Assembly (NCBI GenBank): GCA_946886545.1 | Contig: CAMPIU010000047.1 | Location: forward strand, 1-12,026 | Reading direction: 5' to 3' | Source of the DNA: an uncultured Flavobacteriales bacterium | Lineage (GTDB): Bacteria > Bacteroidota > Bacteroidia > Flavobacteriales > Crocinitomicaceae | Length of the DNA: 12,026 nt | Shown: piece by piece, positions 1 through 7,046 of the stretch | How the letters are laid out: each line of letters begins with the position of its first letter | Numbering within the stretch: position 1 is the first letter of the stretch | The notes under the pieces: model-generated | Told to the model about the DNA's origin: nothing | The model's database searches: none | What the model saw: the letters and a program-made list of their open reading frames with translations, nothing else | Program-made: the position numbers and the translations under genes

Positions 1-156
1 GGATTGAGCATCCTGATCTATTTTGTAACCGTTAAAATTCCATACGGAGACCATTCGTTCATTAAGTTTGTGATGAACAACTTGTTGATCCTGTTCTTTA
101 TCTACATTGTGATGTCGGTGGAGGGAATAAAACTTTCATCCTTTCGCAGAAAATAA
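1..156 (+). CDS. Integral membrane protein, C-terminal fragment
   Basis: The plus frame is open from the left edge to a TAA at 154-156 and encodes the last 51 residues of a protein whose start lies outside the window. The fragment holds two hydrophobic stretches (about residues 2-11 and 28-39) separated by a short polar loop, and it ends in a basic tail (SSFRRK). This looks like the last membrane helices and cytoplasmic tail of a polytopic inner-membrane protein. A polysaccharide flippase or glycan-assembly membrane protein is possible, but 51 residues without a recognised motif cannot decide it. The gene converges on the SprB-repeat gene, and its stop codon lies inside that gene's terminator region. 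Confidence 0.6.
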   Translation, partial: GLSILIYFVTVKIPYGDHSFIKFVMNNLLILFFIYIVMSVEGIKLSSFRRK

Positions 157-185
157 AAGCCCTGCTCATCAGCTGACAAGCAGGG
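151..185 (-). terminator. Intrinsic terminator of the SprB-repeat gene
   Basis: A perfect 7-bp GC-rich stem pairs 160-166 (CCCTGCT) with 179-185 (AGCAGGG) around a 12-base loop. Read on the minus strand it begins 21 bases past the stop of the SprB-repeat gene and is followed by CTTTTATTT, a usable U-tract. On the plus strand no T-run follows, so it should work mainly for the minus-strand gene, although the hairpin sits directly after the plus-strand stop codon as well. Confidence 0.7.
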
Positions 186-206
186 TCTCAAATAAGTAGA
201 AAGTGA

Positions 207-2465
207 TTACTTAATTACTTTATAAGCCTTAGAAGAACTTTCTCCTGAAAGAATCAATAAATATGTTCCTGAAGAAACAGATTCCAATTGGTTTAATTCA
301 ACCAGTTCGGAATTAATCTGACTCATCTCGAAAAGAACCCGACCGTTCAGATCAATTAATTTAATGGATTGGATTATACCATCTTTATTGTCTACAGAAA
401 TGGAATTGCTGAATGGATTCGGATAGACAGATATATTATTTAGCAAATCCTGTTCATTAATTCCGAGTGTTGACATCCATACATTTGAACCGTCAAAGTA
501 GATCACACTTTCTATTTTAAAGAAATCATTCCCTGATTTGTTTGGGCAGTAAACAGAGACCGTAAGAGTATAATATCCCGGATTTCCAATTAAAGCAAGT
601 GTGTCACTGATATAAACCGTGTCCGTAGGTGAGTAAACAGCCCAGGTAACATATAAACTTTGAGTACTTGAACTATAAACAGCCTGATATAATGAAGCGG
701 AATCAATTGCATTGTAATCGATGATGCAATTCGTTACTAAATCAGTATACAAGGAGTCATTGATCGGTCCGTTCGGGTAGGGATTGTTGTTGTAAGTGGA
801 AGACGAATCTGCAATAACAAAGTTCACGGTTGTAGAATCAATTCCTGAATCCCAAATAGTTACAGAATAAATTCCCGCACAAAGATTTGAGACAGAACTT
901 GCAGTTGAGCCATCACTCCATAGTACAGTATAAGGTGCTATTCCTCCATTTGGAGAAACGGAAGCAGAGCCACTGCAGTTATTCGTCAAATCATCTGTTA
1001 AAGTCAAATTCGCCAAAAGATTGATTATTATCGTGGAATCACTGATTGTAATCGGCTGATTAATTGTGCATCCGTTTGAATCTATGCAAACAAGGTCCCA
1101 TATTCCGGGACAAAGATTGGCAGCTGTTGGGCCAGGGTTAAATGATGCTCCATTATCCCAGGAATAGTAATAGGGTGGTAAGCCCCCGGAAACATTGAAT
1201 GTCGCTGTTCCCGTGCAAGTTCCGTTTATTGATGGGCTAGTAGTAAAACTACCCGTAAAATTTGTACATGGATTGGTAATAATAAAATTTGTAGTTACGG
1301 TATCCGTGTTATCCCAAACAATTACGCTGTAGTTTCCAACACAAAGATTTCCAATAGCACTTGTCGTTTCACCGGTACTCCATAAATAGGAATATGGCCC
1401 CAAACCACCTGTTGGTGCTACATAAGCCTCTCCAACACAATTACCCGTAAGGTCTCCTGTGGTTGTCAAATTAACTGCAATAGGATTTCCTGTTACTATA
1501 ACAATAGGAGATGTCATACAACCATATATATCCATAGCAGTTGCAGTGTAATATGTTCCCGGACATGCATTAGAGATGGTTTGAGTATTAGCACCGTTGT
1601 TCCAGCTGAAGCTATAAGGAGGAGTTCCACCGTAAGGAGTAAAGGTTACAGAGCCGTCACAGATTCCCGGACCGGATGCCAAGGTACTTGTATAGGTCCC
1701 GCTGAACCCCCCACATGCATTATAGATACTGAAATTGAAAGTAAGAGTATCAGTTCCATCGTAAATACTGACCCAGTGATTTCCGGGACATAACATATAA
1801 ACAAAATTGGTAGTTTCACCAGTACTCCACAGATAGGTATAAGAGCCGGATCCGCCTGTTGGTGCAAGGGATGCAGATCCTGAGCAAGACGCGGTAGAAT
1901 CATCAATAGTTAAATTCGGAGAAATAGTACTAAGAGAAGTATCTGCAATGGTAGCTGTTATAGATGTCGTGCAGCCAAATGCGTCCATGCAGGTAACAAT
2001 ATAGGTTCCGGCACAAAGATTGGAAGCGGTTGCCAAAGGTGTTTGAGGTGCTCCCCCGAAAGAAAATACATAAGGAGCACTTCCTCCGTATGCGAAAGCC
2101 TGAATAATGCCATCGCAATTTCCAGGTGTACAATCAGTAAATGAAGTGCTCAAAGTGATATTGGGACAAGTGTCGTTGATTGAAAAAGAAAGAAGTTGTG
2201 TAAATCCAGTGGAATCAAGTACCAGGAAATAATCTCCGGCGCATAAGTTTGAAATGATTTGACCGCCGGATGCAATAATGGTACTTGTATCATCTTCATA
2301 CCAAGTCCATGTACAGTTGCTGAAGTATGCAGAATCTAAAAAATTGGCGGATCCGTCACAAATTCCCGGATTGGAGGCATTGATAGTGGTAATAGTTTGT
2401 GCTCGGCTTAGGTTTAGACTTGTTAATGCAAAAAGCACAAAAACAAGTGAGTAAAGGTGTTTCAT
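207..2465 (-). CDS. Secreted SprB-repeat protein with T9SS sorting domain
   Basis: The 752-residue product has a signal peptide (residues 1-22, basic start, hydrophobic core, likely cleavage after SRA). Residues 24-553 form seven tandem modules of about 70-75 residues with the SprB-repeat signature: C-x-G near the start, GG-x-x-PY, YLWSTGETT or SWNNG in the middle, then NLCxGxY. Each module carries a cysteine pair, likely a disulfide in the exported protein. Residues 554-670 are non-repetitive. Residues 678-752 are a type A T9SS C-terminal domain, with VYPNPF, IKLIDLNGRVL and a final GTYLLIL...KAYKVIK. The protein should pass Sec, then T9SS, and end up on the cell surface or outside. SprB is the gliding adhesin of Flavobacterium; this is a far shorter relative in repeat type only, so adhesion is plausible but not proven. 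Single gene, with its own promoter and terminator. Confidence 0.93.
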   Translation of the reverse strand: MKHLYSLVFVLFALTSLNLSRAQTITTINASNPGICDGSANFLDSAYFSNCTWTWYEDDTSTIIASGGQIISNLCAGDYFLVLDSTGFTQLLSFSINDTCPNITLSTSFTDCTPGNCDGIIQAFAYGGSAPYVFSFGGAPQTPLATASNLCAGTYIVTCMDAFGCTTSITATIADTSLSTISPNLTIDDSTASCSGSASLAPTGGSGSYTYLWSTGETTNFVYMLCPGNHWVSIYDGTDTLTFNFSIYNACGGFSGTYTSTLASGPGICDGSVTFTPYGGTPPYSFSWNNGANTQTISNACPGTYYTATAMDIYGCMTSPIVIVTGNPIAVNLTTTGDLTGNCVGEAYVAPTGGLGPYSYLWSTGETTSAIGNLCVGNYSVIVWDNTDTVTTNFIITNPCTNFTGSFTTSPSINGTCTGTATFNVSGGLPPYYYSWDNGASFNPGPTAANLCPGIWDLVCIDSNGCTINQPITISDSTIIINLLANLTLTDDLTNNCSGSASVSPNGGIAPYTVLWSDGSTASSVSNLCAGIYSVTIWDSGIDSTTVNFVIADSSSTYNNNPYPNGPINDSLYTDLVTNCIIDYNAIDSASLYQAVYSSSTQSLYVTWAVYSPTDTVYISDTLALIGNPGYYTLTVSVYCPNKSGNDFFKIESVIYFDGSNVWMSTLGINEQDLLNNISVYPNPFSNSISVDNKDGIIQSIKLIDLNGRVLFEMSQINSELVELNQLESVSSGTYLLILSGESSSKAYKVIK
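807..2396 (-). repeat. Seven tandem SprB-type modules in two alternating types
   Basis: At protein level (residues 24-553) the modules alternate. Type A (about residues 24-100, 182-250, 330-400, 484-553) has SGSASxAPTGG, YLWSTGETT and a closing FxIxNxC or similar. Type B (about 101-176, 252-326, 403-476) has GxCxGxxxFxxxGGxPPY, SWxNGA and an added DxxGCT before the final strand. The A-B pair is the longer unit of about 150 residues: LTIDD at 184, LTTTGD at 333 and LTLTDD at 487 recur at that pitch. The coding DNA is repetitive but diverged, for example the recurring ACAAAGATT blocks near 1110, 1340, 880 and 2015. Confidence 0.85.
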
Positions 2466-2481
2466 AAGTTTAAGTTTAACC

Positions 2482-2512
2482 CAAACTTAAGTCAATCTTT
2501 GTAAAACTGCAA
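2482..2512 (-). promoter_or_regulatory. Promoter of the SprB-repeat gene
   Basis: On the minus strand, TAAGTTTG (2489-2482) is an exact match to the Bacteroidota -7 box TAnnTTTG, and GTTG lies upstream with TTG at 2512-2510, a 20-base spacer, as expected for the -33 element. The predicted start of transcription is about ten bases before the ATG. The -7 box is also one arm of an AT-rich hairpin (TTAAGTTT 2470-2477 with AAACTTAA 2483-2490, five-base loop). Confidence 0.6.
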
Positions 2513-2526
2513 CTCTTTTCCGATTA

Positions 2527-2559
2527 TTGCGTATATAAGGAGTGATTTTCATAACTTTG
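2527..2559 (+). promoter_or_regulatory. Promoter of the HU-SPOR gene, abutting its start codon
   Basis: TAACTTTG (2552-2559) matches TAnnTTTG exactly, and TTG at 2527-2529 lies 22 bases upstream as a possible -33 element. Only four bases (TGAC) separate the box from the ATG at 2564, so transcription should begin within a few bases of the start codon, and the mRNA would have no room for a ribosome binding site. Confidence 0.6.
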
Positions 2560-2563
2560 TGAC

Positions 2564-3778
2564 ATGTTGACAGTTGAACAACTTATCGGTGATTTATTAT
2601 TGCAGCACAATTGTGTGATCGTTCCGTCTTTTGGTGGTTTCGTTGCACAGCGTACATCTGCAAAAATTGATCCGGCGAAAGGTGTCATCATTCCTCCAAA
2701 GAAATCAGTGCTGTTTAATAAGCAATTGATCAATAACGACGGTTTATTGATTGCAGCGCTTTCTCAGGCTAATTCGGTTTCTTATTCAGAAGCTGCGGAA
2801 GAAGTTCAGGCGCATATCAATGAGTGGGAGGCGAAACTCCAAATGGGAGGCAGGATCACGATTGATCGCGTTGGAAACCTGTTTTACGACCAGGAAAGAA
2901 ACTTGTGTTTTGAACAAGATCGTTTCTACAATTTATTACTGGAATCATTTGGTTTAAGTGCTGTTCATTTTGTGTCAGTTGCCGATGCGGAAGCGAAGGA
3001 ATCACATCAGGTATTATTGAAAGTGGTGAAGGCCGTTGAAATGGAGCAAAAACAATTGACTCCAACATCTGAACCTTCCTTTGTTTTAAATCAAGAACCA
3101 ATTGTTCCGGTCTTGGAGGTGGTTCACGAAGAACACATTAAACAAACAGTGCTTCCGCTTAAGAAGAAATCCACTGCCTGGAGATATGTAGCTGCTGCTT
3201 GTTTGTTACCAATTGCATTTTATTCTTTTTGGCTCCCTGTAAAAACAGATGTATTGGAATCCGGTGTTATCTCACTCTCTGATTTTAATCCGTTTCACTC
3301 AAACAAACCGGGAACTTACGTTGCTCCGGAAACGAACTATAATTTTCCGAAGAGAGAGAGTAAGAAGCAACTTCAGAATTTACCAAAAAACGTGGAGACC
3401 TTCTCTTATGAAATGGATGAAGATACTTATGTTCCCGTTTCCCTGAAGAAACAGAAAAAGCAACCGGTTGTTGAGCAAGCAAAGCCAGAAATTCTTCAGG
3501 CTGAAGTGTTGGAAACCCCAAAGAAAAAGGTGGAACAACCAAAGACATATCCGGTAGCTTCCGTAGTAATTCCAAAAGGAGGACAAATTATTGTCGGAAG
3601 TTATTCCGATAAAAAAAATGCAGAAGATCTGATCAAATTGCTGGAATCTAAGGGAATGACAGGTCAAATCATGGAGAAGGACGGTAAAATTCGCGTAACG
3701 GCAGGGAATGCTTCCCAATATGCTGAGCTGGAGCCGAAATTAAAGGCATTGGGGATTTCTCCCTGGGTCTTAAAATGA
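2564..3778 (+). CDS. HU-CCDC81-like and SPOR domain membrane protein
   Basis: The 404-residue protein begins with a region of about 134 residues resembling the paired CCDC81-type HU domains of Bacteroidota. The N-terminal signature is LIGDLLLQHNCVIVPSFGGF at residues 7-26, which also fixes the start at 2564. A low-complexity linker follows, then a single membrane helix (about 206-226, preceded by KKKSTAWR), a charged proline- and lysine-rich stretch (about 245-335) and a SPOR domain (about 339-404, GGQIIVGSYSDKKNAEDLIK to the end). SPOR domains bind denuded glycan strands at division septa; HU-fold domains usually bind DNA. The basic residues before the helix put the N terminus in the cytoplasm and SPOR in the periplasm. 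A role joining nucleoid or cytoplasmic partners to septal peptidoglycan is inference. The gene stands alone, with 62 bases before the ABC operon. Confidence 0.9.
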   Translation: MLTVEQLIGDLLLQHNCVIVPSFGGFVAQRTSAKIDPAKGVIIPPKKSVLFNKQLINNDGLLIAALSQANSVSYSEAAEEVQAHINEWEAKLQMGGRITIDRVGNLFYDQERNLCFEQDRFYNLLLESFGLSAVHFVSVADAEAKESHQVLLKVVKAVEMEQKQLTPTSEPSFVLNQEPIVPVLEVVHEEHIKQTVLPLKKKSTAWRYVAAACLLPIAFYSFWLPVKTDVLESGVISLSDFNPFHSNKPGTYVAPETNYNFPKRESKKQLQNLPKNVETFSYEMDEDTYVPVSLKKQKKQPVVEQAKPEILQAEVLETPKKKVEQPKTYPVASVVIPKGGQIIVGSYSDKKNAEDLIKLLESKGMTGQIMEKDGKIRVTAGNASQYAELEPKLKALGISPWVLK

Positions 3779-3819
3779 TTAAAATCATAGTTAATTTCCG
3801 ATTTTAGTTCGTAATTTGA

Positions 3820-3837
3820 TGTACTAATGTTTGTACA
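3820..3837 (+). promoter_or_regulatory. Dyad and weak -7 box before the ABC operon
   Basis: TGTAC (3820-3824) and GTACA (3833-3837) form a perfect inverted repeat with an eight-base spacer, a geometry typical of a dimeric regulator site. Inside it, AATGTTTG (3826-3833) matches seven of eight positions of the TAnnTTTG box and would place transcription close to the ATG at 3841. No TTG lies at a fitting -33 distance. The 62-base gap also holds an AT-rich inverted repeat (TAAAATC 3780-3786 with GATTTTA 3800-3806) without a T-run; I see no convincing terminator for the gene before it. Confidence 0.35.
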
Positions 3838-3840
3838 CCA

Positions 3841-4917
3841 ATGAAAATATTTTTTCCATTCTTGTTGTTTCTGCTGGTTGCGTGCGGTTCAAAAACGGAA
3901 ACCATTCATCCGAAAACTCAGGATATTACATCATCGGTTTATGCTTCCGGAACTATCAAAAGTAAAAGTCAGTACAAGGCAATTCCTTTGGTTTCGGGGA
4001 TCATTCAGGAGGTTTTGGTAGATGATGGTGATTTTGTCAAAAAAGGCCAATTGCTCTTTAGAATCGATAACAAAGCACAGCTTATCAATGAAGAGAATGC
4101 TGCACTGTCTGCTTCGTATTACGATTTAAGCTCCAACCAGGATAAATTGGAAGATGCCCGAAATGCTATCCAATTAGCCCGGGAAAAACTAAAGACGGAT
4201 TCCTTGCTATATGTGCGCCAATTAAATCTGTTCAACCAAAATGTCATTTCAAAAGTGGAATTGGAACAAAAAGAATTGGCTTACCAAAGTTCTAAAAATG
4301 GACTTTCCAACGCGCTTATCCGGTACAATGATTTAAAACGTCAAATAAACTTCAGTGCAAAGCAGGCAAAAAACAACCTGGCTCTGTCATCCAAGTCGGC
4401 TTCTGATTTTGAAATCCGTAGTGATATTAATGGAAGAGTTTATAGTGTTTTGATCGAAAAGGGAGATTTGGTTGGCCCGCAAGTTCCTTTGGCAGTATTG
4501 GGATCTGCAGATAGTTTTATTCTTGAAATGCAGGTTGATGAATACGATATCGCAAAAGTAAATTTAAACATGCGTGTTTTAGTCACGATGGATAGTTACA
4601 AAGGACAAGTATTTGAAGCGAAAGTAACCAAGATCAATCCGTTAATGAATGAGCGTTCCAAAACATTCAAGGTTGAGGCAGAATTTACGGAACCCCCGAA
4701 GCGGATTTTTCCGAATACGTCCTTCGAAGCGAATATTGTATTGGAATCGAAGAAAAAAGTATTGACAATTCCCCGAAGTTATTTATTGAAAGGCGATTCC
4801 GTGCTTTTAAAAAGTGGCACCAAAGTAAAAGTAAGAATTGGACTGCGTGATTTCGAGTTTGTGGAAATTTTATCAGGGATCAAACCGGAAGATGAGTTAA
4901 TGCTGGAAACGGAATGA
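3841..4917 (+). CDS. ABC efflux periplasmic adaptor lipoprotein (HlyD/MacA family)
   Basis: The 358-residue product is a membrane-fusion adaptor. It starts with a lipoprotein signal (lipobox LVAC, Cys15), so it is probably lipid-anchored in the inner membrane facing the periplasm. Half-lipoyl motifs lie at about 45-76 (VSGIIQEVLVDDGDFVKKGQ) and 190-222 (INGRVYSVLIEKGDLVGPQV). They flank a helical hairpin rich in Gln, Lys and Glu (about 80-185), which would reach toward an outer-membrane channel. A beta-barrel domain (about 225-300) and a membrane-proximal domain end the protein. Length and order fit MacA, DevB and related adaptors. Its stop overlaps the permease start (ATGA), so the two are translationally coupled. 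The substrate is unknown, and no TolC-like channel gene is in the window. Confidence 0.92.
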   Translation: MKIFFPFLLFLLVACGSKTETIHPKTQDITSSVYASGTIKSKSQYKAIPLVSGIIQEVLVDDGDFVKKGQLLFRIDNKAQLINEENAALSASYYDLSSNQDKLEDARNAIQLAREKLKTDSLLYVRQLNLFNQNVISKVELEQKELAYQSSKNGLSNALIRYNDLKRQINFSAKQAKNNLALSSKSASDFEIRSDINGRVYSVLIEKGDLVGPQVPLAVLGSADSFILEMQVDEYDIAKVNLNMRVLVTMDSYKGQVFEAKVTKINPLMNERSKTFKVEAEFTEPPKRIFPNTSFEANIVLESKKKVLTIPRSYLLKGDSVLLKSGTKVKVRIGLRDFEFVEILSGIKPEDELMLETE

Positions 4918-6164
4918 GATTTGGATTGATCATAAATATTTCGAAAGCTTTGTTGCTGGCCCGGTGGAAGCAAACACTCGTTGCTGCGATCGGTGTTACT
5001 TTCAGTATCACTATGTTTATCACGCTTTTGAGTTTCATGACCGGATTAAACATCATGTTGGATGGATTAATCCTCAACCGGACACCACATGTACATATTT
5101 ATAAGGAAATTTTGCCATCAGAGAAACAGCCGATTGATTATGAATCACAGGGGCATAATTTTATTAGTTCTGTAAAACCGAAAAATGATCTGCTGGATCT
5201 TCGTAACAGTTCGGTAATCATGAAATCCTTGAGAGATGATTCAAGAGTTCTTGGCGTAAGTCCGAAAGTAAACGTTCAGGTATTTTACAATATTGGTGCA
5301 GTGGATTTAAATGGCGTATTGAACGGAATAGACGTGGCAGAAGAAAACAGACTTTTTTTATTTTCCGAATATGTAGTTGAAGGAGATTACCAGGATCTCA
5401 AAAATGTTCCGAACAGTATTGTTTTGGGAAAAGGGGCCGCTGAAAAAATTCTGGCAAATGTGGGCGACAATATTCAAGTTACCACTTCCAAAGGAGAGCG
5501 TGTTCAGTTAAAGGTAGTTGGTTACTTTCAATCCGGAATTCAGGATATCGATAAAGTGCAAAGTTATGTTTCCTTGGCAACCGCTCAAAAATTGCTTGGT
5601 GAGAGCAATAGCTATATTACAGATATTCAGGTGAAACTGAAGGATATGAGTCTGGCACCTGAAATTGCAAAAGAGTACAAACAGATTTACGAAGTGGAAG
5701 CAGTGGATATTCAAACTGCAAATGCGCAATTTGAGACAGGAACGGCAATCAGAACCTTGATTTCCTATGCGGTTGGAATTACCTTACTCATTGTGGCCGG
5801 TTTCGGAATTTACAATATCCTGAATATGATGATTTACGAAAAGATGGATACAATTGCTATTCTGAAAGCCACAGGTTTTTCCGGAAAGGATGTAAAGCGG
5901 GTTTTTATTACCATTGCGTTGACAATTGGTATTTTCGGCGGATTATTCGGACTCTTTTTCGGCTATTTGATTTCATCGGGAATAGACAATATTCCATTCA
6001 AAACTGAAGCCCTTCCGACGATCAAAACTTATCCGATCAATTATGATCCGAGGTATTATCTGATTGGTGGTATATTTTCGGTTGTTACTACTTATTTTGC
6101 CGGATATTTTCCTTCACGGAAAGCAAGTAAGGTTGATCCGGTTGTAATCATTAGAGGAAAGTAA
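4914..6164 (+). CDS. ABC transporter permease, FtsX/MacB-LolCE type
   Basis: The 416-residue protein has the type VII ABC permease layout: one N-terminal membrane helix (about 22-47), a large periplasmic domain (about 48-278, MacB-PCD-like), then three helices (about 281-305, 329-355, 380-400). Between helices 2 and 3 is the cytoplasmic coupling motif EKMDTIAILKATGFSGKDV (309-327), and the C terminus PSRKASKVDPVVIIRG is typical of the family. Such permeases do not pump through the membrane; they drive periplasmic extrusion (MacB) or lipoprotein release (LolCE). The adaptor gene directly before it favours a MacAB- or DevBCA-like extrusion role over Lol. The start overlaps the adaptor stop by four bases; the ATPase starts one base after its stop. 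Confidence 0.92.
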   Translation: MRFGLIINISKALLLARWKQTLVAAIGVTFSITMFITLLSFMTGLNIMLDGLILNRTPHVHIYKEILPSEKQPIDYESQGHNFISSVKPKNDLLDLRNSSVIMKSLRDDSRVLGVSPKVNVQVFYNIGAVDLNGVLNGIDVAEENRLFLFSEYVVEGDYQDLKNVPNSIVLGKGAAEKILANVGDNIQVTTSKGERVQLKVVGYFQSGIQDIDKVQSYVSLATAQKLLGESNSYITDIQVKLKDMSLAPEIAKEYKQIYEVEAVDIQTANAQFETGTAIRTLISYAVGITLLIVAGFGIYNILNMMIYEKMDTIAILKATGFSGKDVKRVFITIALTIGIFGGLFGLFFGYLISSGIDNIPFKTEALPTIKTYPINYDPRYYLIGGIFSVVTTYFAGYFPSRKASKVDPVVIIRGK

Positions 6165-6165
6165 G

Positions 6166-6846
6166 ATGAGTTCAGCAGTTCTACAAGCGAAAGAGATTTC
6201 CAAATTTTTTCATGATCCGTATGATATTCAGGTATTGAAAAAAATCAATTTTGAAATCCAAAAAGGCGAGTTTACCTCCATTATCGGTAAATCAGGCTGC
6301 GGTAAATCAACACTATTGTATATTCTTTCTACAATGGACACCGATTATGAAGGTGATCTGATAATTGATGATCAATTGATGCGCGGAAAAAAAGAAGCTG
6401 ATTTAGCAAGGGTCCGAAATGAAAAAATCGGCTTTGTATTTCAATTTCATTATTTGCTGAATGAGTTCTCAGTGATAAAAAATGTGATGTTACCGGGCTT
6501 AAAATTAAGTAAACTGAGTGCTGCAGAAGTAGAACAAAATGCCTATGAAAAATTGAAAATCTTAGGAATTCAGGATGAAGCACTTAAACTGCCCAATCAG
6601 CTTTCCGGCGGACAAAAGCAGCGAGTGGCAATTGCACGTGCATTGATCAATAATCCTTTGATCTTGATGGGTGATGAACCAACCGGAAATCTGGACAAGA
6701 AGAATAGCGAAATTGTATTTGAAATCTTCAAAGAATTGGCCGAAGAAATGGGACAATCCTTATTGATTGTTACCCATGATAATCAATTTGCGGAAAGAAC
6801 CCATCGGATTATAGAAATGGAAGACGGAGCAATCATCCGGATGTGA
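6166..6846 (+). CDS. ABC transporter ATPase, LolD/MacB type
   Basis: The 226-residue cytoplasmic ATPase has every expected motif: Walker A GKSGCGKST (41-49), Q-loop VFQFHYLL (Gln93), signature LSGGQKQRVAIARAL (146-160), Walker B LILMGDE with catalytic Glu171, D-loop GNLD (174-177), and switch His204 in IVTHD. The sequence is closest in style to LolD, FtsE and the MacB ATPase domain, the partners of FtsX-type permeases. It is a separate protein here, unlike MacB, where ATPase and permease are fused. It is the last gene of the operon, one base after the permease stop. The gene order adaptor-permease-ATPase is that of devBCA in cyanobacteria, but I do not claim orthology. Confidence 0.94.
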   Translation: MSSAVLQAKEISKFFHDPYDIQVLKKINFEIQKGEFTSIIGKSGCGKSTLLYILSTMDTDYEGDLIIDDQLMRGKKEADLARVRNEKIGFVFQFHYLLNEFSVIKNVMLPGLKLSKLSAAEVEQNAYEKLKILGIQDEALKLPNQLSGGQKQRVAIARALINNPLILMGDEPTGNLDKKNSEIVFEIFKELAEEMGQSLLIVTHDNQFAERTHRIIEMEDGAIIRM

Positions 6847-6858
6847 AATGAATTGAAA

Positions 6859-6894
6859 ATTGAAAAGGGAGAAAATGCATCCAATCTTTTCAAT
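6859..6894 (+). terminator. Hairpin after the ABC operon, possible weak terminator
   Basis: ATTGAAAAG (6859-6867) and CTTTTCAAT (6886-6894) form a perfect 9-bp stem with an 18-base loop, in which GGA and TCC can pair further. It begins 13 bases after the ATPase stop codon. The stem is AT-rich and the nearest T-run (6906-6915, interrupted) starts about a dozen bases later, so it is not a canonical intrinsic terminator and could instead protect the mRNA 3' end. Confidence 0.35.
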
Positions 6895-6897
6895 CTC

Positions 6898-6962
6898 ATA
6901 ATAAGTTTATTTTTTACCTATATTTCCTTTTGGAAACTAGTTTCCACGAAGAAACTTATTAT
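6898..6962. promoter_or_regulatory. Nested dyads upstream of the HxlR gene, putative operator
   Basis: A perfect 16-bp palindrome TGGAAACTAGTTTCCA lies at 6931-6946. Around it is an 11-bp inverted repeat, ATAATAAGTTT (6898-6908) and AAACTTATTAT (6952-6962). The half-site GAAACT occurs at 6933, 6951 and again at 7010, and inverted as AGTTTC at 6939. HxlR regulators are dimeric winged-helix proteins that often bind such dyads next to their own gene, so autoregulation is the natural guess. The palindrome is centred about 45 bases upstream of the putative -7 box at 6984. Confidence 0.5.
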
Positions 6963-6983
6963 AAAATCAGGCGGTTAACTCCG

Positions 6984-6991
6984 TATTTTTG
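6984..6991 (+). promoter_or_regulatory. -7 promoter box of the HxlR gene
   Basis: TATTTTTG matches TAnnTTTG exactly and is followed after four bases (CAAT) by an ATG at 6996. I see no TTG at the expected -33 position, so the promoter may need an activator, or the match may be partly fortuitous in AT-rich DNA. The four-base spacing is the same as at the HU-SPOR and small lipoprotein genes. Confidence 0.5.
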
Positions 6992-6995
6992 CAAT

Positions 6996-7046
6996 ATGGT
7001 TATGTAAAAGAAACTAATTCACGAACCGGCTGCTTGCGCAGGCAGA
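6996..7046 (+). other. Interrupted 5' end of the HxlR gene (in-frame stop at codon 4)
   Basis: The codons from 6996 are ATG GTT ATG TAA, followed in the same frame without another stop by KKLIHEPAACAGR and then the annotated Met at 7047. HxlR proteins usually have about 15-25 residues before the AIRDT-LLSGKWK region, including a cysteine about nine residues before that Asp; here TGC at 7035-7037 encodes it. The stretch therefore looks like the real N terminus with TAA (7005-7007) in place of a sense codon such as AAA, GAA or CAA. No ATG, GTG or TTG lies in frame between the stop and 7047. Sequencing error, a true nonsense mutation, or a short leader MVM followed by reinitiation all remain possible. 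Confidence 0.55.

Noticed and set aside
1646..1906. Second minus-strand frame of 86 codons within the SprB-repeat gene
   Set aside because: It overlaps the strongly supported frame and its translation shows no domain; it is a product of repeat composition.
807..2396. Regularly spaced DNA repeats that might suggest a CRISPR array
   Set aside because: Repeats are diverged, in phase with a coding frame at about 70-75 codons, and encode SprB-type modules.
3780..3806. AT-rich inverted repeat after the HU-SPOR gene as a terminator
   Set aside because: Stem is seven AT-rich pairs with a 13-base loop and no T-run follows.
3819..3827. Mini open frame ATG TAC TAA before the adaptor gene as a leader peptide
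   Set aside because: Two codons only, with no binding site; likely chance, although the dyad over it is kept as a regulatory candidate.
6898..6962. Small mobile element with 11-bp terminal inverted repeats
   Set aside because: Only 65 bases long, no flanking target duplication seen, and the position upstream of a regulator fits an operator better.
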